In this document: in pieces, positions 32,940 to 43,950 of the stretch | Numbering within the stretch: position 1 is the stretch's first letter | How the letters are laid out: every line of letters begins with the position of its first letter | Source of the DNA: Piezodorus guildinii | Taxonomy: Eukaryota > Arthropoda > Insecta > Hemiptera > Pentatomidae | DNA length: 64,000 bases | Reading direction: 5' to 3' | Assembly (NCBI GenBank): GCA_023052935.1 | Contig: JAJSOM010000051.1 | Location: 124,001 to 188,000 of the forward strand | Translations under genes and position numbers: made by a program | Notes under the pieces: model-generated | Databases searched by the model: none | What the model was told of the DNA's origin: nothing | The model's input: the letters and a program-made list of their open reading frames with translations, nothing else

Positions 32940-34135
32940 CTCATATATTTATGAGTGAATTACTGAATGCGGAATTTTTGAAGAAATATTCTATTTGTGG
33001 GTTTATAAAGAATAATAAAATAAAAACTAAATACATTTTATAATATTTTCATTAAAATAGAAAAAATTATTACACATAATTTTTATTTAATACAATATTT
33101 ATACAATGAAACACAAAATTTACAATAATATAATTCAATATTCTCAATTATATAATACAATTACTTTATTATCAATAGGTAAGCTATCTATTGATAATAA
33201 AGTTATTTGAAGGAAGAATATATTTATTCCCAGGTATCAATATATATATTCAATAATCAAATTAAAATATCTTCCAAAAAAATATATACATCAATTATTT
33301 ACATAACATAATTTAAAAAATTTAAGTCAATCGTATAAGCTAGTAAGATTAAAAAAGAATATATGAAAATTAATATTGTGTAATATTAATGCCAACATTT
33401 CACAGACTTAAACCATCTTCAGAACATTAATGTTTATGTATAGGTATTTTTTATATATATATGTACATCATAAATAATATATAAAAATATCCTATTTATT
33501 TGGTAAATCCATGAAATATTGGCATTAATAAATCTTAACTATTGATAATAAAGTTATTTAAAGCATCACCTCCATATCGATATAAAAATAAAAATATTTT
33601 CCAAAAAGTATATATATTGGTTAGATAAAATATAATTTTAAGATAAAAGTAATCCTATATTATAATAATAATATAAGAAGACTGTACAAACAGTAATATT
33701 AGTTTATATCCTATTAATATTACAAACTAACAACAATAAAAGTATATTAATATATCAATATTAATATTTTCTAATATTAAGCTTTATTAATGCTAAAATT
33801 TCTCAGATTTCTACCTTTTTAAGGAGGTTTTTCTATAAATAGTTTTTATATACATATATACAATATATATATATATATATATACATTAAGATTAAAATAT
33901 CCTAAATATTAAGTAAATCCAATAATTTTTGGCATTAATGTAGCTTAAGTTTATTGATGATAAAGTTATTTGAAGCAAAAACCTATTGTTTCAGGTACAT
34001 TGTGTACAAATAAAAATATCTTCCGAAAAAAAAAAAATATTTGTTAGATACTAAGACATTTCAAAAAATAAAAGCAATCCTATAAGCTAACAATAATAAA
34101 AGAATAATTTATGGACATGAATATGTTCACAATAA
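32940..34135. repeat. 3' flank of gene copy 2, repeat units with hammerhead-like segment
   Basis: Counterpart of 8217-9390. Two units with inverted ATTAATGCCAACATTTC-type ends span 33388-33533 and 33786-33946. No poly(A) signal can be assigned with confidence. Confidence 0.5.
33385..33432 (-). ncRNA. Hammerhead-like motif with intact core, weak stem II
   Basis: On minus: strand TTAATGTT, CTGAAGA (33416-33422), GGTTTAAGTCTG segment, GAAAT-GTT, strand GGCATTAA. The outer strands form an 8-bp stem I (two G-U). CTGAAGA and GAAA are intact; stem II pairs poorly. Predicted cleavage between 33394 and 33393. Confidence 0.5.
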
Positions 34136-34584
34136 TTACACTCTCAACTGCTCGTACATGGCCCTTAATTGCATAATTTCCTCTTTGACCCTGGTTAAGG
34201 AAGTTAATGGTATCGCCTGCCCTCTCTGCTCGTGCAACCATACTATGATTAATAATTTGTTTTCTTTGATTCTGATCTGTTTCATGATTATTTTCCTGTT
34301 TTCTTCCAATGAAGAAACGTACCAGTCGTCGAGGGGAGACAACAGCTCCTCTTCCGTCATCGGCCTGTTTCTTACTCTTTTTTCTTGCCAAAACTCTTTG
34401 ACCTTTCTTCTCCTGTTTTCCTCTTGCAGACTCTCGTGCCACTCTTCCATAGAAGAGAGTTGTATCTCCTCAGAGAAGAACCTCTTCCTTGCTTGTTCTT
34501 CTTCCTTTTCTTCAATCTCAATTAGATAATCAAGGAAATTAAATTCACTGTCACTGGACAATTCGGAATCTCTTTTTCGTTTAC
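34136..34584 (-). CDS. Gene copy 2, terminal exon
   Basis: Acceptor TTATTGTTTCAG, stop TAA at 34136-34138, 449 bp, fully open in phase 1. Residue blocks: basic KRKR at the start, acidic LDYLIEIEEKEEEQARKRFF, then SSMEEWHESLQEENRRRK and RPMTEEELLSPLDDWY (the internal repeat), a basic KIIMKQIRIKENK, and a C-terminal heptad-like TRVKEEIMQLRAMYEQLRV. Homologous exons: 9391-9839 (broken), 51624-51946, 28050-28220 (fragment). Confidence 0.75.
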
Positions 34585-37500
34585 CTGAAACAATAAAATT
34601 ACAAACTTGTATTATTAATATACAATTAAACAGTTAGAGAAAGTAATAAAATATGGAATTATTTTTGATGCAAGGTTTTCAACGGTAATACATGTTTTAA
34701 CTTCCTCTGGGTCCAGTATACTACAGTCAACTACATCTTAGAGCAAAAAAAACCTTTACCTCTACAACACATGAAGGGTCTCTAGTTCAGTACCAATTGT
34801 ATATAACTTTTGTATATATAATTTTTATATGTTTGTCTAGTTTTTGAGTTATTCAAAAAAATTTGTTTAAAGGTTTTAGATTTTTTTTTTTTTACCTCTT
34901 AGTGTACAAATTTTCCTAAACCCAGCCTTGTTGTACATTATCCCCCTAGGGAACCTTCATAAACAATTTCAGCTCCCTAGGCATGTCATTTTTGAGATTC
35001 TACCACATAAGTAAGTGAATCGAAACTTGCTTTATAGCGTATTTAAACAAGATAATCACAATGGATAAACAGGGGATCACTTGTAGCTGGGTGGCTAGTA
35101 TAACAGCCTCCTTTGCCAAAGGTCATGGGTTCAAACATGCAAGTGGTCCTAGGATTTTTTAACGGGAGTAAAAAATCCTTAGTTATGCAGTCCTTCGGAG
35201 GGGACGTTAAAAGGTGGTCCTGATCCAGTGCGATGTCAGGTACTCATTAAAGATCTCTATCCTTATAAAACCTGGATAGGCAAAATTTAGGACTCTCACT
35301 GCAGCATCGTCCAATTAGCCATAGTGACATAAAGTGACGTTAAATAAATAAACAATGAATATAGCAAGATGATTTAATAACAATAAGAGACAGTCTTTTA
35401 TTAACTATGTATCTGTATTTTCAATCACATATCCCTACTATCCCGGAATAATAAACCGTAAAATATAAAATCAATCTGACCCGCAACCCAGCCCTCTGGT
35501 GTAAATATATTATAACTAAATACACTACTATTAAATATAATATAATTAATAAATGATCTTTACCTCTTGAAGTGCAGCCAGAAGATGTAGATCGAGCATT
35601 TCCTGCAGTTCCTACTTGTGCGTACTTCTCTCTTTCTCTTGCAGGATGTGCTATTAACAAAAAAGAGAACAATATTAGCTTTTTAAAAGTAATTTTAAAT
35701 TATACAAAGTATATATTCATGCAGATCATACCGAGGGGCTAATATGGACACCGAGCATTAACTGGTAGTGTCCAAAATGAGAGCCAGGATATCAAATTTT
35801 AGGAAATCCATGGAAAAGAAGAGAGAGAGAATAGCTACAGCCAGACTGAGAACGCCGGATGTTAGTGAAAAGTACAGTCCTAAGCTTGATGAAACAATCG
35901 TGGAAAATGGTGTACCAGATGGGCCTGTGGAAGAACAATGGAATGGAATGACTGATTATTGGGAAAACAAAAATTTACTGTCAATATAGATTTTGACAGT
36001 TTGTGCATATTTCCAAGTAAAATTACAAGAACATCAGTATCAGAAGCTTTTATTGGAATTCTGGTGTTACTTTATGAGCATGAAAAACCATTCTCGTGTC
36101 TGCCTCTTCATGGTAGCATGCATAATCAACTTCTTCGCCTTTTTTAATACAGTTTTCCTGGGCTTGGTACAAGTAACACAGATGTTCAACAGTTAAAAAT
36201 ATTTTTTTGTTTCATATTATGACAGTAAATTTTTGTTTTCCCCATAATCAGCCAAGAAGTGTACCAAAGCATCTTTGAAACGATAATTTTTATGGCTTTG
36301 TCCAAAATCTTTGGTTCTGATTTGTTGATGTCCTGTAATTTTATATGGGATATCAAACTTACTTATATTGAATGTCCGATAACGTGCTTTATTATTACAC
36401 GCTATACTCAACTCGGATCTCACTGTCACCCATTTCCACTCGCGTTAAAATTTAATCTTTAAAATTCAGCAACCCACATTAGGACCAATTTTTTTGCAGG
36501 TAACCCTATATCAATTTGTTTGCAATAAAACAACGCTTATATTGGTATAATTTTTTTCTATTATCATGATGTTGCAACATTTAGTTAAAAATCATTTTTT
36601 TTTAAATAATTAAAAATAGTCTGTCCAGGAATTTTTAGGCAACCCATTCTTAACATATTTCCTAATATACTAAATTTGTTATAAAATAGGTTTCATTCAA
36701 TTATCAGCTTGGTGCAGATCGTTTCAAGTTGGGATCTTCTACTATACAATAAATTATAAAACTGATTCAAAACACCTAAGTTCTCACTATGCAGATGCAA
36801 TAGAAAAGTTAAAGTTGTAGGGTTTGCATTGTTGACCTATTTAAATAATAATTCAGTGTACCTTTACAGTAAATAGGATGACACTAATCCATAAGGGGCC
36901 AAAGAATATGTGAGGTGGGATGATTGTGGTTCCCTGTTCGTTATAATTTTAATTTTAAAAGACAATTTTGACAACATTTTTAATTAAAAAACTGATTTTT
37001 AACTTTTAGACAGCTCAGGTAAATAAAAAAATAATTTTGTATGTAACATTGTTATTTGATTGTTGTTAATGTTTTTAAGTTATTATATTGAATAGTGTAT
37101 CTTGATGTTAATTATTAATTATTGATGTATTTTAGTGAGTCCTGATGAAGGGGAATGCCCCCGAAATGTTGACTCGTTAAAGTTTTACTGTGATAAATTT
37201 TTTTTTTTTTTTGAAGAAATAGAAACCTACTATTTTATTTATAGAAAAAGATTATAAGACTGATTGAAGTTTATGGTTTACTCCTAATGCCAGGTAAATT
37301 AAAAAAAAAAAAACATTTCATCTTGCTTTAGATAACTTATTTTTTAAATTATAGATATTGGAATAAGATGTATTATATTTGATAATTTATATTTACCTCT
37401 TGTTTTGTTGTCAAGTAACGAAGCTAATGATTGGATAATATTTTTAACTTCTGGGTACTGTTCTGCTTCGGTTGTGTTATTTCCTGCTAACAAAAAAAAA

Positions 37501-40500
37501 ACAATATTAGATTTGCTAAAGTAATTTTAAATTATAATAAGTATTAATACAAAAAAATCTTGAATTAATAAATACAAATATTAAATAAAAATATTTGAAG
37601 TTTAGAATTTACTTGTGATAATAGAGAATAAAAAATTCAATTTCATCTCACTTCAGAAAATGTATTATGTAAATTATAGATATTGGAATAAAATATATTA
37701 TAATTAATAATTGATCCTTACCTTTTGTGGTGTCAGAAGATAGAGGCAAAGAATTGACTGTAGTTTGAGGGTACTGTTCTCCTCCAGTTTTGTTAATATT
37801 TCCTATTAACAAAAAATAAACAATATTAGCTTTGAAAAAGAAATTGCACCCTACAATAATCTTAATTTTTTGAATAATATAGTAGCAATTGGTTTGTTTG
37901 TTTATTTATTTAACGTCACTTTATGCTACTATGGCAAATCGGACGATGCTACAGTGGGAGTCCTAAATTTTGCCTAGTACCAATTGGTAATAATATAGTA
38001 GCATTGGTAATAATAAGTAGCGATTGGTAATAATATAGTAGCAATTGACACCGTTTTTAGGTCAATAGTTGTGCAAGGATGTGATTAGGCAGAGATCATG
38101 CTTAGAAACAAGGTTTTATCCCTCCATCTTTGGGGACCCACTTTATAGAAGTTGGGTGCGTCCCAGGAAGGTCTCCATACCCCTATTGTTGTCCCACAGC
38201 CAAAATAATAGATCTTTTTTATTCTTTTAATACATTTATTCTTTTAATAGGGACAAGAGGAGTGTTGTTGATGATACTGTAGGGGAGGATGTCATAGGTT
38301 CATGACAAAGGATAAAGGTTATTTTTTTTGGATTATTGAAATTGGTTTAAATTCTCCAACTTTGATAGCATGCCTCAAGGTATCTGATGTGGGATTTAAG
38401 AGTTTGAGTGGCAATATTGGGAAGATTTTCGACTGATAACACCCAAATGTCATCAACATCTCATAACATTAACCATCCCGAGGTTATAATTTTTTTAGTC
38501 ACCTCAGAATGTTTCAATAAAGGAAAAAAGTAAAGACACAATAAAGAGAAGGCGTAAGGATTGCCCTGATTTTAAAAAAAATAAATTACAAATGTAACTT
38601 TTCATTTAGATGTGGTAAAATAAGTATTAAAAAAACCCTGCTCCACTACAATACCTGAAAGGTCTAGGACTAAGTACATATAGGCCGAGGTCGTCCTCAA
38701 ATTCCAGGTTTTCTCCTCATTTTTAGGGTACCAACTTTATAAAGAAGGGATGTGCCCTTGGAAGGGCTCCATACCACGAGGTTACTCCCAGCTGAGATAC
38801 CAGAATAACTAATATTCAGCCATAGACAGGATTCAAACCCGGGACGTAGAAAACAGTAGGACTAGTGCTGTATCCATTATATCACACAGCTCCCGTCCGA
38901 GGAGAGCAGTTAAATATATCTAAGAAATATTATATTGATGTATTTTAGTGGCATACATCTATGTCAATTGTTTTATAAATATAAAAGAATTCTGTATCTC
39001 GTTGGAAGGGAAAAACTGTTTTATAATAATAATTTTATGCTTATTTTGGTGTCGATATCCTAAAATTAAAAATAAATAACTTGAACCACAACAACCTAAG
39101 GAGAGTCTTGGATTCAGTAGATACAGAGTGTATTTGGGTTTTTAACAGCGGTCTGCAATGAGGATCTATTTCATCTCTTCAGTTTTCCCCATTCTTTGGG
39201 TATCCACTTCACAGAGGCTGGGTGCGCCTCTGGAAGGTCCTCCTACTCCATGTTTCTTCCATAGACAAAATAACAGAATAAATAATCATGCTGCCTCAAC
39301 CAGGTTTGAACCTGGGACCAGGAAATCAGCAGAGTAGTGCTGTATCTACTAGACTACACATCTCCTTTGATTATCAGTTTATAATATAATAACAGATGAT
39401 AGGGGTAGGAAAAAAGATCTGTGTGCCTGTGTGTGTGGTAAGTCTAGCGAACATCTGGAAATTTTATATTTAAAACAACTATACGCTTCGAGATTTACAG
39501 CAGCTTGTTCATCAAAATCGGCTAACCAAAGAGCCAGTTTAAAACATGCATTTTGCACCTTATTATGATTTTCTCAAAAATGTTCAAAGGATTTTGATTA
39601 AACTCGTATATGATGTAAAATTTAATGGGCTTTCAATATGGCGTAGGTTTCATTTGATTGAATAGTTTAAAAGAGCATTAATAACGATAGTTTTTAATTT
39701 TCTTCCTCTAAAGTATCTTAACTTTTGTAGATTTCAAAAATTAGGCACATCACCTAATTAGTATTGATAAATAACAGCTAAATATTCAATTTGAGCGAAT
39801 TTGATAAACAACTAAAAGAGAAAAGTGCAAACATATTTTTTATGCAATTTTTGTGTTTTTGATAATAAAACAGTAATAAAGACGTATAATATACGGTTGA
39901 AGAGAGAGATTTTAGAAAAAATATTATATGATACAATAAAGTTGTAAAAGGTAATATAAGTGACGAATGGGGAATCAACTTATTACTGATTAACAATTTA
40001 ATACAGTTATATACGGGTTCAACCCACAGGTGGCCCTAGGATTTTTTAATGGGAGTAAAAAATCCTTAGTTATGCCGTTCTTCGGAGGGGACGTTAAAAG
40101 GTGGTCCGAGCCTGTGCGATGTCATAGTAGCATAGAGTGGCGATTAAATAAATAAACAAACAAACAATATAGTTATATTATTTAATCTAAATCATATGTT
40201 TCCAACGAAAATAAATATATTTTATTGGAAATCAACTTCAAATTGAAGTATATTTAATAGTTTTTAAATTGATTTTAACAGTCTAGGTGTGTGGCACCCA
40301 AGCCACCTTTTTTTTTCAATGTATAAATTCTTGGGTGCACAGAGGATTTTTTAAAATTCTTTATTTGCGTTATAAGTAGTTTTGAAACATATCACTCAAA
40401 TTTCGAGGAGTTATTTTTTATTTTTTTTGATCGACTACAAAGGTTCCATTATTTAAAACAATAACCAAAAGTATCTAAACTTACTTTTCACTATTTGTTT

Positions 40501-43180
40501 TTAATTTATTTGAAATTAAATTTAAATATTCTTGATTCCAAAACATTTTAATTTTTTCTCCACTTTAAAAAGAAACGAGAATGGGTAAATTTCCATCTTG
40601 TATAAGTTGTGACTTACATATATAAGAATTTTTTTTCTTTGTGTTAATCGCGGCGTCATGATCACGATAAACATAATTTTCTCCATCTTTAATGATAACT
40701 GAATTATGGGGAATATCTAGGTAAATTTTATTTTTTTTTTGTCTTTTCATAATAATTAATCACAGTTACTGAATATTTATATTAGATTTAATTTAAATTT
40801 AAATCAAATGTTAATAAATTTCCCAAAATGGATTTAATACCTGTAAGATGTTTTTATTACTTAAGGGATGTTTTATGACAGTAGGTAAAGTTATCTATCA
40901 CAAAGGCTCTATCCCTCACAACACTTCCGATAGCTAAACCCTTTTGTGGTTTATTACTTTGGGGAAATATTTTTGACTGTTGGATTTGATTTATGACTAT
41001 GACTCATTTATGTTTATTTTTTACTAAAAATTTAAATTTTTTTGGTTTCTTTTTACCATATCAATTTCTCTAATCACTCAATTAATAAAGGAGATGTTTT
41101 CAATATGCTTTAGGATAAATTAAACATGTACTTTTTAACTTTAGGAAAGAAATGCGAATTTCCAAGGACGTATTAAATAAAAATGAAGAATGTTCTTTAG
41201 ATAAAAACGGACGACGGAATTTGATTAAAATAAAATATGTAAAAATATCAATTCCACGAAGAATGCCCTTATAGTCTTATAGCCTCAAGTTAAAAAACTA
41301 AGATGGCGAAGTTACATCAATTTTATAAACACTCATTGTTTGATCTAGAACAAAACTTTAATAAATTAAATATTAATATAACATAACGTCAATATAAAGC
41401 AGAAGTCGATGAATCTAATAAGTAAATCTTTTAAGGCGACTATACATGGAATAATAAGTTTCTACATGTAGTACATGATATGAAGCATTGAAAAAATAAA
41501 TTTAATGTCCTCTATGTATAAAAAAGAGTTTCCCAGACCAGATTTATCTAAATCCGTCATCTGAATTCAGTTGTAGAAAACACAAATCATACAAAAATGC
41601 ATTTCGAAATTGCAAAAGTTTTAAGTACATGTTCAATTTCATTCGAACTTATATATAACTTTTTCTTCCTTAACCTAAGAATATAAAGTTAAATAATATA
41701 GTAATAAAATAATTCAGATTTTAATGCAAAATAATCAATTAAATCGGTCTAATAACAAACCACTGATAGAGTTTCGCAAAATAACTTTGCCCTGGTGTCT
41801 TGTATGCTTTTGATTAAAAGCAGTAATTGCATCAAAGTAAAAAGCATATTTGTTTAATGATTTCTAAGAGAAAAATCAATATATCATAATTAATGGGTAT
41901 AGTTTACTATTAATGTAATCACATCAAGAATTTTTGGGATTCAGACCAAAAAACTATAATTACGTTTTTGCAAACGTTTCAGCCCCAACTTGTGAGCCGT
42001 TATCAGGGCGTGGCTTTGGAGACCAGAAACCAAATTCTATCTTCTTTATAATATCAATTTGGACATAGTTTTGATTTCTACGTACCCTGATTTTGGCTCA
42101 CAAGCTTGGAAGATACCTTAGAGTATAATATTGAAAAATAAAGACAATAATCATTATATGAATCTACCATTACAAAAAATTATTTTAAAGATATGAAGTG
42201 AATATATAGCAACCAATCATTTTTTATAATTGCCACTAGACTAAATTTAAAACTACTCTTTTATAAATATGTTGAAAACAAAATATTATTAAATGTGATT
42301 TCGAAATAGAACTATACTAAATATTAAAATTTTCTTAAGAATATTGATCGAATACGGCATTATCTTTAAGACTGTAAGGTTTAGTGTCATATTTTGTAAA
42401 TAACCATTTAGAGTATATTCAATACTTATGCATAATTCTTTGCAATGGTAATATCATATAAATATACCTTATGTTTTTTGATATTCCGTTTTTCACCATT
42501 AGGAAATGAATGTGAGAACAATGAATTTTAGAAAATTCGGCAAAATATAGCTGGTAATTGAGACACTAATTACCAAAAGTCACTTTAGGGAATTTTTGAT
42601 TTAACTGATAATTTGAAATATTTCTATTCTGATCGTTAAGCTTTATCGAAATCCATCTTTAAATACCATCAAATAAGGAAAAAAAATCCTTAAAAACAGG
42701 TTAAAAAATAAGAGGCACTAAATACAAAGTTAATTTCATTCCAAACCATACGAAAAAAAAAATCATTTATAACTTAAGAATAAAGTAATTAACATAATTT
42801 TTTTTTTTCAGATTTCAAAGCTAAAAAAAAATCAAATAAATTGTTTCAATAATAAGGTGATAAGAGATTTCGGACGTTTTCTATAAAATTTCTAGAAACG
42901 GATAATTTTGGAAAAGATGTACTCAATTATTGAACAAACCAGAAATCAATCACATTTTTAGGGACATTTAATTTTAATAAGAATGAAATATTGTCCAAAA
43001 ATTTCTAAAACGGGTAGCACCTATTGCCTCAATTATTGACCTCCTCAAGACCCTTTGACAACTTAATCATACACACACTTAAATATTATATACAAGAAGA
43101 AGACACTAACCAGTGATTGGAGAGAAATACTGCAGATAATCCTCCCCTAGGAAGCTGACAGGGGTAGCGAAGAGAGCCAT
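34136..43180 (-). CDS. Gene copy 2 of the tandem micro-exon family (exons 43111-43180, 37722-37802, 37397-37483, 35564-35650, 34136-34584)
   Basis: Best-preserved long copy. Joining five exons, all with GT-AG sites, gives 774 bases with no internal stop: 257 residues. Exon 1 (from ATG 43180) gives 23 residues. Three micro-exons of 81, 87 and 87 bp, each phase 1-1, add 27, 29 and 29 residues, two with an EQYP core. The terminal exon adds about 149 residues opening with GKRKRDSELSSDSE, acidic and then strongly charged with predicted helix, containing two copies of an [S/T]EE..LS...(D/E)W(Y/H)..SL.EENR repeat. It has no hit to any family I know. The first intron (5.3 kb) and introns 2-4 are filled with SINE, LINE and Penelope-like relics. 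More cassettes could be hidden in intron 1. If exon 1 works as a signal peptide (clear in copies 1 and 4, uncertain here), the protein is secreted. Confidence 0.6.
35070..35357 (+). mobile_element. tRNA-derived SINE, family 1, full length, in gene copy 2 intron
   Basis: Plus orientation: GGGATCACTTGTAGCTGGGT head with box A, GGGTTCAAAC box B, CCTTCGGAGGGGACGTTAAA in the body, GTGACGTTAAATAAATAAAC tail. Antisense to the gene. Absent from the equivalent intron of copy 3, so younger than the duplication. Confidence 0.8.
35564..35650 (-). CDS. Gene copy 2 cassette exon (87 bp)
   Basis: Acceptor TTGTTAATAG, donor CAAGAG|GTAAAG; 29 codons, AHPAREREKYAQVGTAGN then STSSGCTSR. The end matches A-type cassettes of copy 3 (SGCPRR); the middle (K/Q-Y-A-Q/R-V) matches the copy 1 exon at 56730. 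Confidence 0.7.
35768..35989 (+). other. Unrecognised ORF, probably transposon-derived
   Basis: 73 codons ending WNGMTDYWENKNLLSI. The central part (VSEKYSPKLDETIVENGV, PVEEQW) loosely recalls the linker after the endonuclease of some LINEs, but I cannot prove it. Its last 12 codons are inverted-repeated at 36217-36255. It lies in an intron of gene copy 2, on the opposite strand. Confidence 0.3.
36000..36429 (-). mobile_element. Fragment of a transposon-associated ORF with a HEEADTRM motif
   Basis: Minus strand: a frame from 36429 with KFDIPYKITGHQQIRTKDF and KDALVHFLADYGENKNLLS. After stops and a shift, CYHEEADTRMVFHAHKVTPE follows at about 36055-36122. The (N/H)EEADT(R/K)(M/I)..H signature is common in multi-copy uncharacterised arthropod ORFs that I take to be mobile-element encoded. 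Broken by stops. Confidence 0.4.
36430..37200 (+). mobile_element. Penelope-like element terminal region (non-coding) with hammerhead
   Basis: AT-rich non-coding DNA ending in an intact hammerhead (37131-37180) and a T run at 37199-37213. No reverse transcriptase is left, so the element class rests on the hammerhead type only. Confidence 0.4.
37131..37180 (+). ncRNA. Minimal hammerhead ribozyme, core intact
   Basis: Stem I TTAGTGAGTC (37132-37141) pairs over ten positions with GACTCGTTAA (37171-37180), two of them G-U. Core CTGATGA is 37142-37148, then an extra A. Stem II GGGG(150-153)/CCCC(159-162) has a small loop. The GAAA box is 37163-37166, followed by a vestigial stem III and the cleavage triplet GTT (37168-37170). 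Predicted cut is between 37170 and 37171. All invariant positions are present. The near-absent stem III is the known pattern of Penelope-associated hammerheads, which are thought to act as dimers. Confidence 0.7.
37397..37483 (-). CDS. Gene copy 2 cassette exon (87 bp)
   Basis: Acceptor TTGTTAGCAG, donor AAGAG|GTAAAT; 29 codons GNNTTEAEQYPEVKNIIQ then SLASLLDNKTR. Keeps the E-Q-Y-P-E core but ends in a more hydrophobic segment than its sisters. Confidence 0.7.
37722..37802 (-). CDS. Gene copy 2 cassette exon (81 bp)
   Basis: Acceptor TTGTTAATAG, donor AAAAG|GTAAGG; 27 codons GNINKTGGEQYPQTTVNSLP then LSSDTTK. Orthologous to the B-type cassettes of copy 3 (GNIATAGKQYPQTAVNSLPS). Confidence 0.7.
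37880..38045. repeat. Intronic minisatellite interrupted by a SINE fragment
   Basis: TAGCAATTGGTAATAATATA-type units as in gene copy 3. A SINE family 1 tail fragment (37892-37976, minus) sits inside the array. Confidence 0.6.
38045..38220 (-). mobile_element. SINE family 2, fragment
   Basis: Duplicate of 13146-13330 (GTCAATAGTTGTGCAAGGAT, GGTCTCCATACCCCTATTGT). Confidence 0.6.
38250..38450 (-). mobile_element. Jockey-clade LINE fragment
   Basis: Equivalent of 14075-14285 (GGGGAGGATGTCATAGGTTC, AAGAGTTTGAGTGGCAATAT on plus). The flanking Jockey parts present in copy A are deleted here. Confidence 0.65.
38627..38893 (-). mobile_element. SINE family 2
   Basis: Duplicate of 14569-14889, slightly shorter; head near 38890 (GTGATATAATGGATACAGCA on minus). 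Confidence 0.65.
39070..39365 (-). mobile_element. SINE family 2
   Basis: Duplicate of 15080-15365; GGTTTGAACCTGGGACCA on plus is the complement of its box B region. Confidence 0.65.
39400..40360 (+). repeat. Dispersed repeat X, long copy, with a SINE inside
   Basis: Shares with 52478-53290 the run TCTGTGTG..GGTAAGTCTAGC, GCACATCACCTAATTAGTAT, GAATTTGATAAACAACTAAA and ACCCAAGCC/ACCAGATTTT ends. An internally deleted SINE family 1 copy (40013-40172, plus) is inserted. Absent from copy A at this point. Confidence 0.6.
40361..43110. other. Intron 1 of gene copy 2; diverged repeats
   Basis: Near-collinear with 15600-18742. No splice-bounded micro-exon seen. Contains a hammerhead-like motif (41967-42012). 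Confidence 0.5.
41967..42012 (-). ncRNA. Hammerhead-like motif, degenerate
   Basis: On minus: CCCTGATAA, then CGGCTC-ACAAGTT-GGGGCTG pairing as a 6-bp stem II (with G-U), AAAC, GTT, TGC. Better stem II than the duplicate at 17147. Position 8 is A rather than G, and stem I is poor. Confidence 0.45.
43111..43180 (-). CDS. Gene copy 2, first exon
   Basis: ATG at 43180, donor ATCACTG|GTTAGT at 43111, phase 1; MALFATPVSFLGEDYLQYF then SPIT. The same frame is open further upstream (LRTLQFWIYCLR before the ATG), giving a hydrophobic run like the copy 1 signal peptide but with no in-frame upstream ATG. The conserved upstream ATG at 43265 (MAAASEPRGGRR) is two bases out of frame, as in copy 3. Start choice is therefore uncertain. 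Confidence 0.55.
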
Positions 43181-43480
43181 AGTGTTGCATCTGAGACAGT
43201 AGATCCAGAACTGAAGAGTCCTCAGGTAGTCTCCTTCCTCCTCTTGGTTCAGACGCTGCTGCCATCTATTCTTCTTCTATAGCAAGTGCCTTAGCTGCCT
43301 CATCCAGGTATACTCTAGTTAGTCCACATTCTAGCTACCTCTTTGGTTCTATAATTCTTACTAAAATGTAAATCTCTGAACAATATTTAAAGCAACCATT
43401 TCTAAATAGAATTTAAGGGTTGTTTGGTTATTACCCTTCGGGTAATCTACATCCCAGTTCATTATATTTTATACCTATCT
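43181..43480 (-). promoter_or_regulatory. Conserved 5' flank of gene copy 2
   Basis: Very similar to 18813-19110, including the CCAAAGAGGTAGCTAGA block (about 43320-43345 on minus). The TATA-like sequence of copy 3 is changed to ATTATAGAACC here. Confidence 0.4.
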
Positions 43481-43814
43481 TAAAATAAGTAACTTCAGTT
43501 TGTAAAATAATTTATTTTTGATCTGAACGCAGTACTTATTAGATTTTGAATGATTTGGATATTTGAATGTTGGTGATTTTAACGCTGGGTTAAGATAGAG
43601 ATGCTTGGATCGCTTAGATTCTGCTTTTTGTTTCTGTTTTATATAATTGACATTAGGTTTTCTTTTTTTAAATAATTTATGAACGAGAGCTAAAATCATT
43701 ATTATTATTGTCTATATTGAGACAAATTGTAATAATTTTTTTCCCCCTAGAAACTGTTATTTCAATATTTCTCGACATTTGAAAACAATAATTTTGTATG
43801 AAGCTTTTAAGGAC

Positions 43815-43950
43815 GTTACTTGGTGTACCACATACACGCACACCTAGGCTTTTTTGCGGTACCTAAGGGACCCTAAATGTGTATATCCGTTGAAAACTCG
43901 AATCCTATTTTTTTTTTTTTATACGATCTCAATACTTTCCTTGTATTTTT
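43815..43950 (-). repeat. Dispersed repeat X, partial copy
   Basis: Duplicate of 19440-19580. Confidence 0.5.

Noticed and set aside
34158..34529. 123-codon plus-strand ORF
   Set aside because: Antisense to the terminal exon of gene copy 2, which has splice-site support and conserved protein sequence among paralogues.
36259..36462. 67-codon plus-strand ORF
   Set aside because: Antisense to the minus-strand transposon-associated ORF, which carries the recognisable motif.
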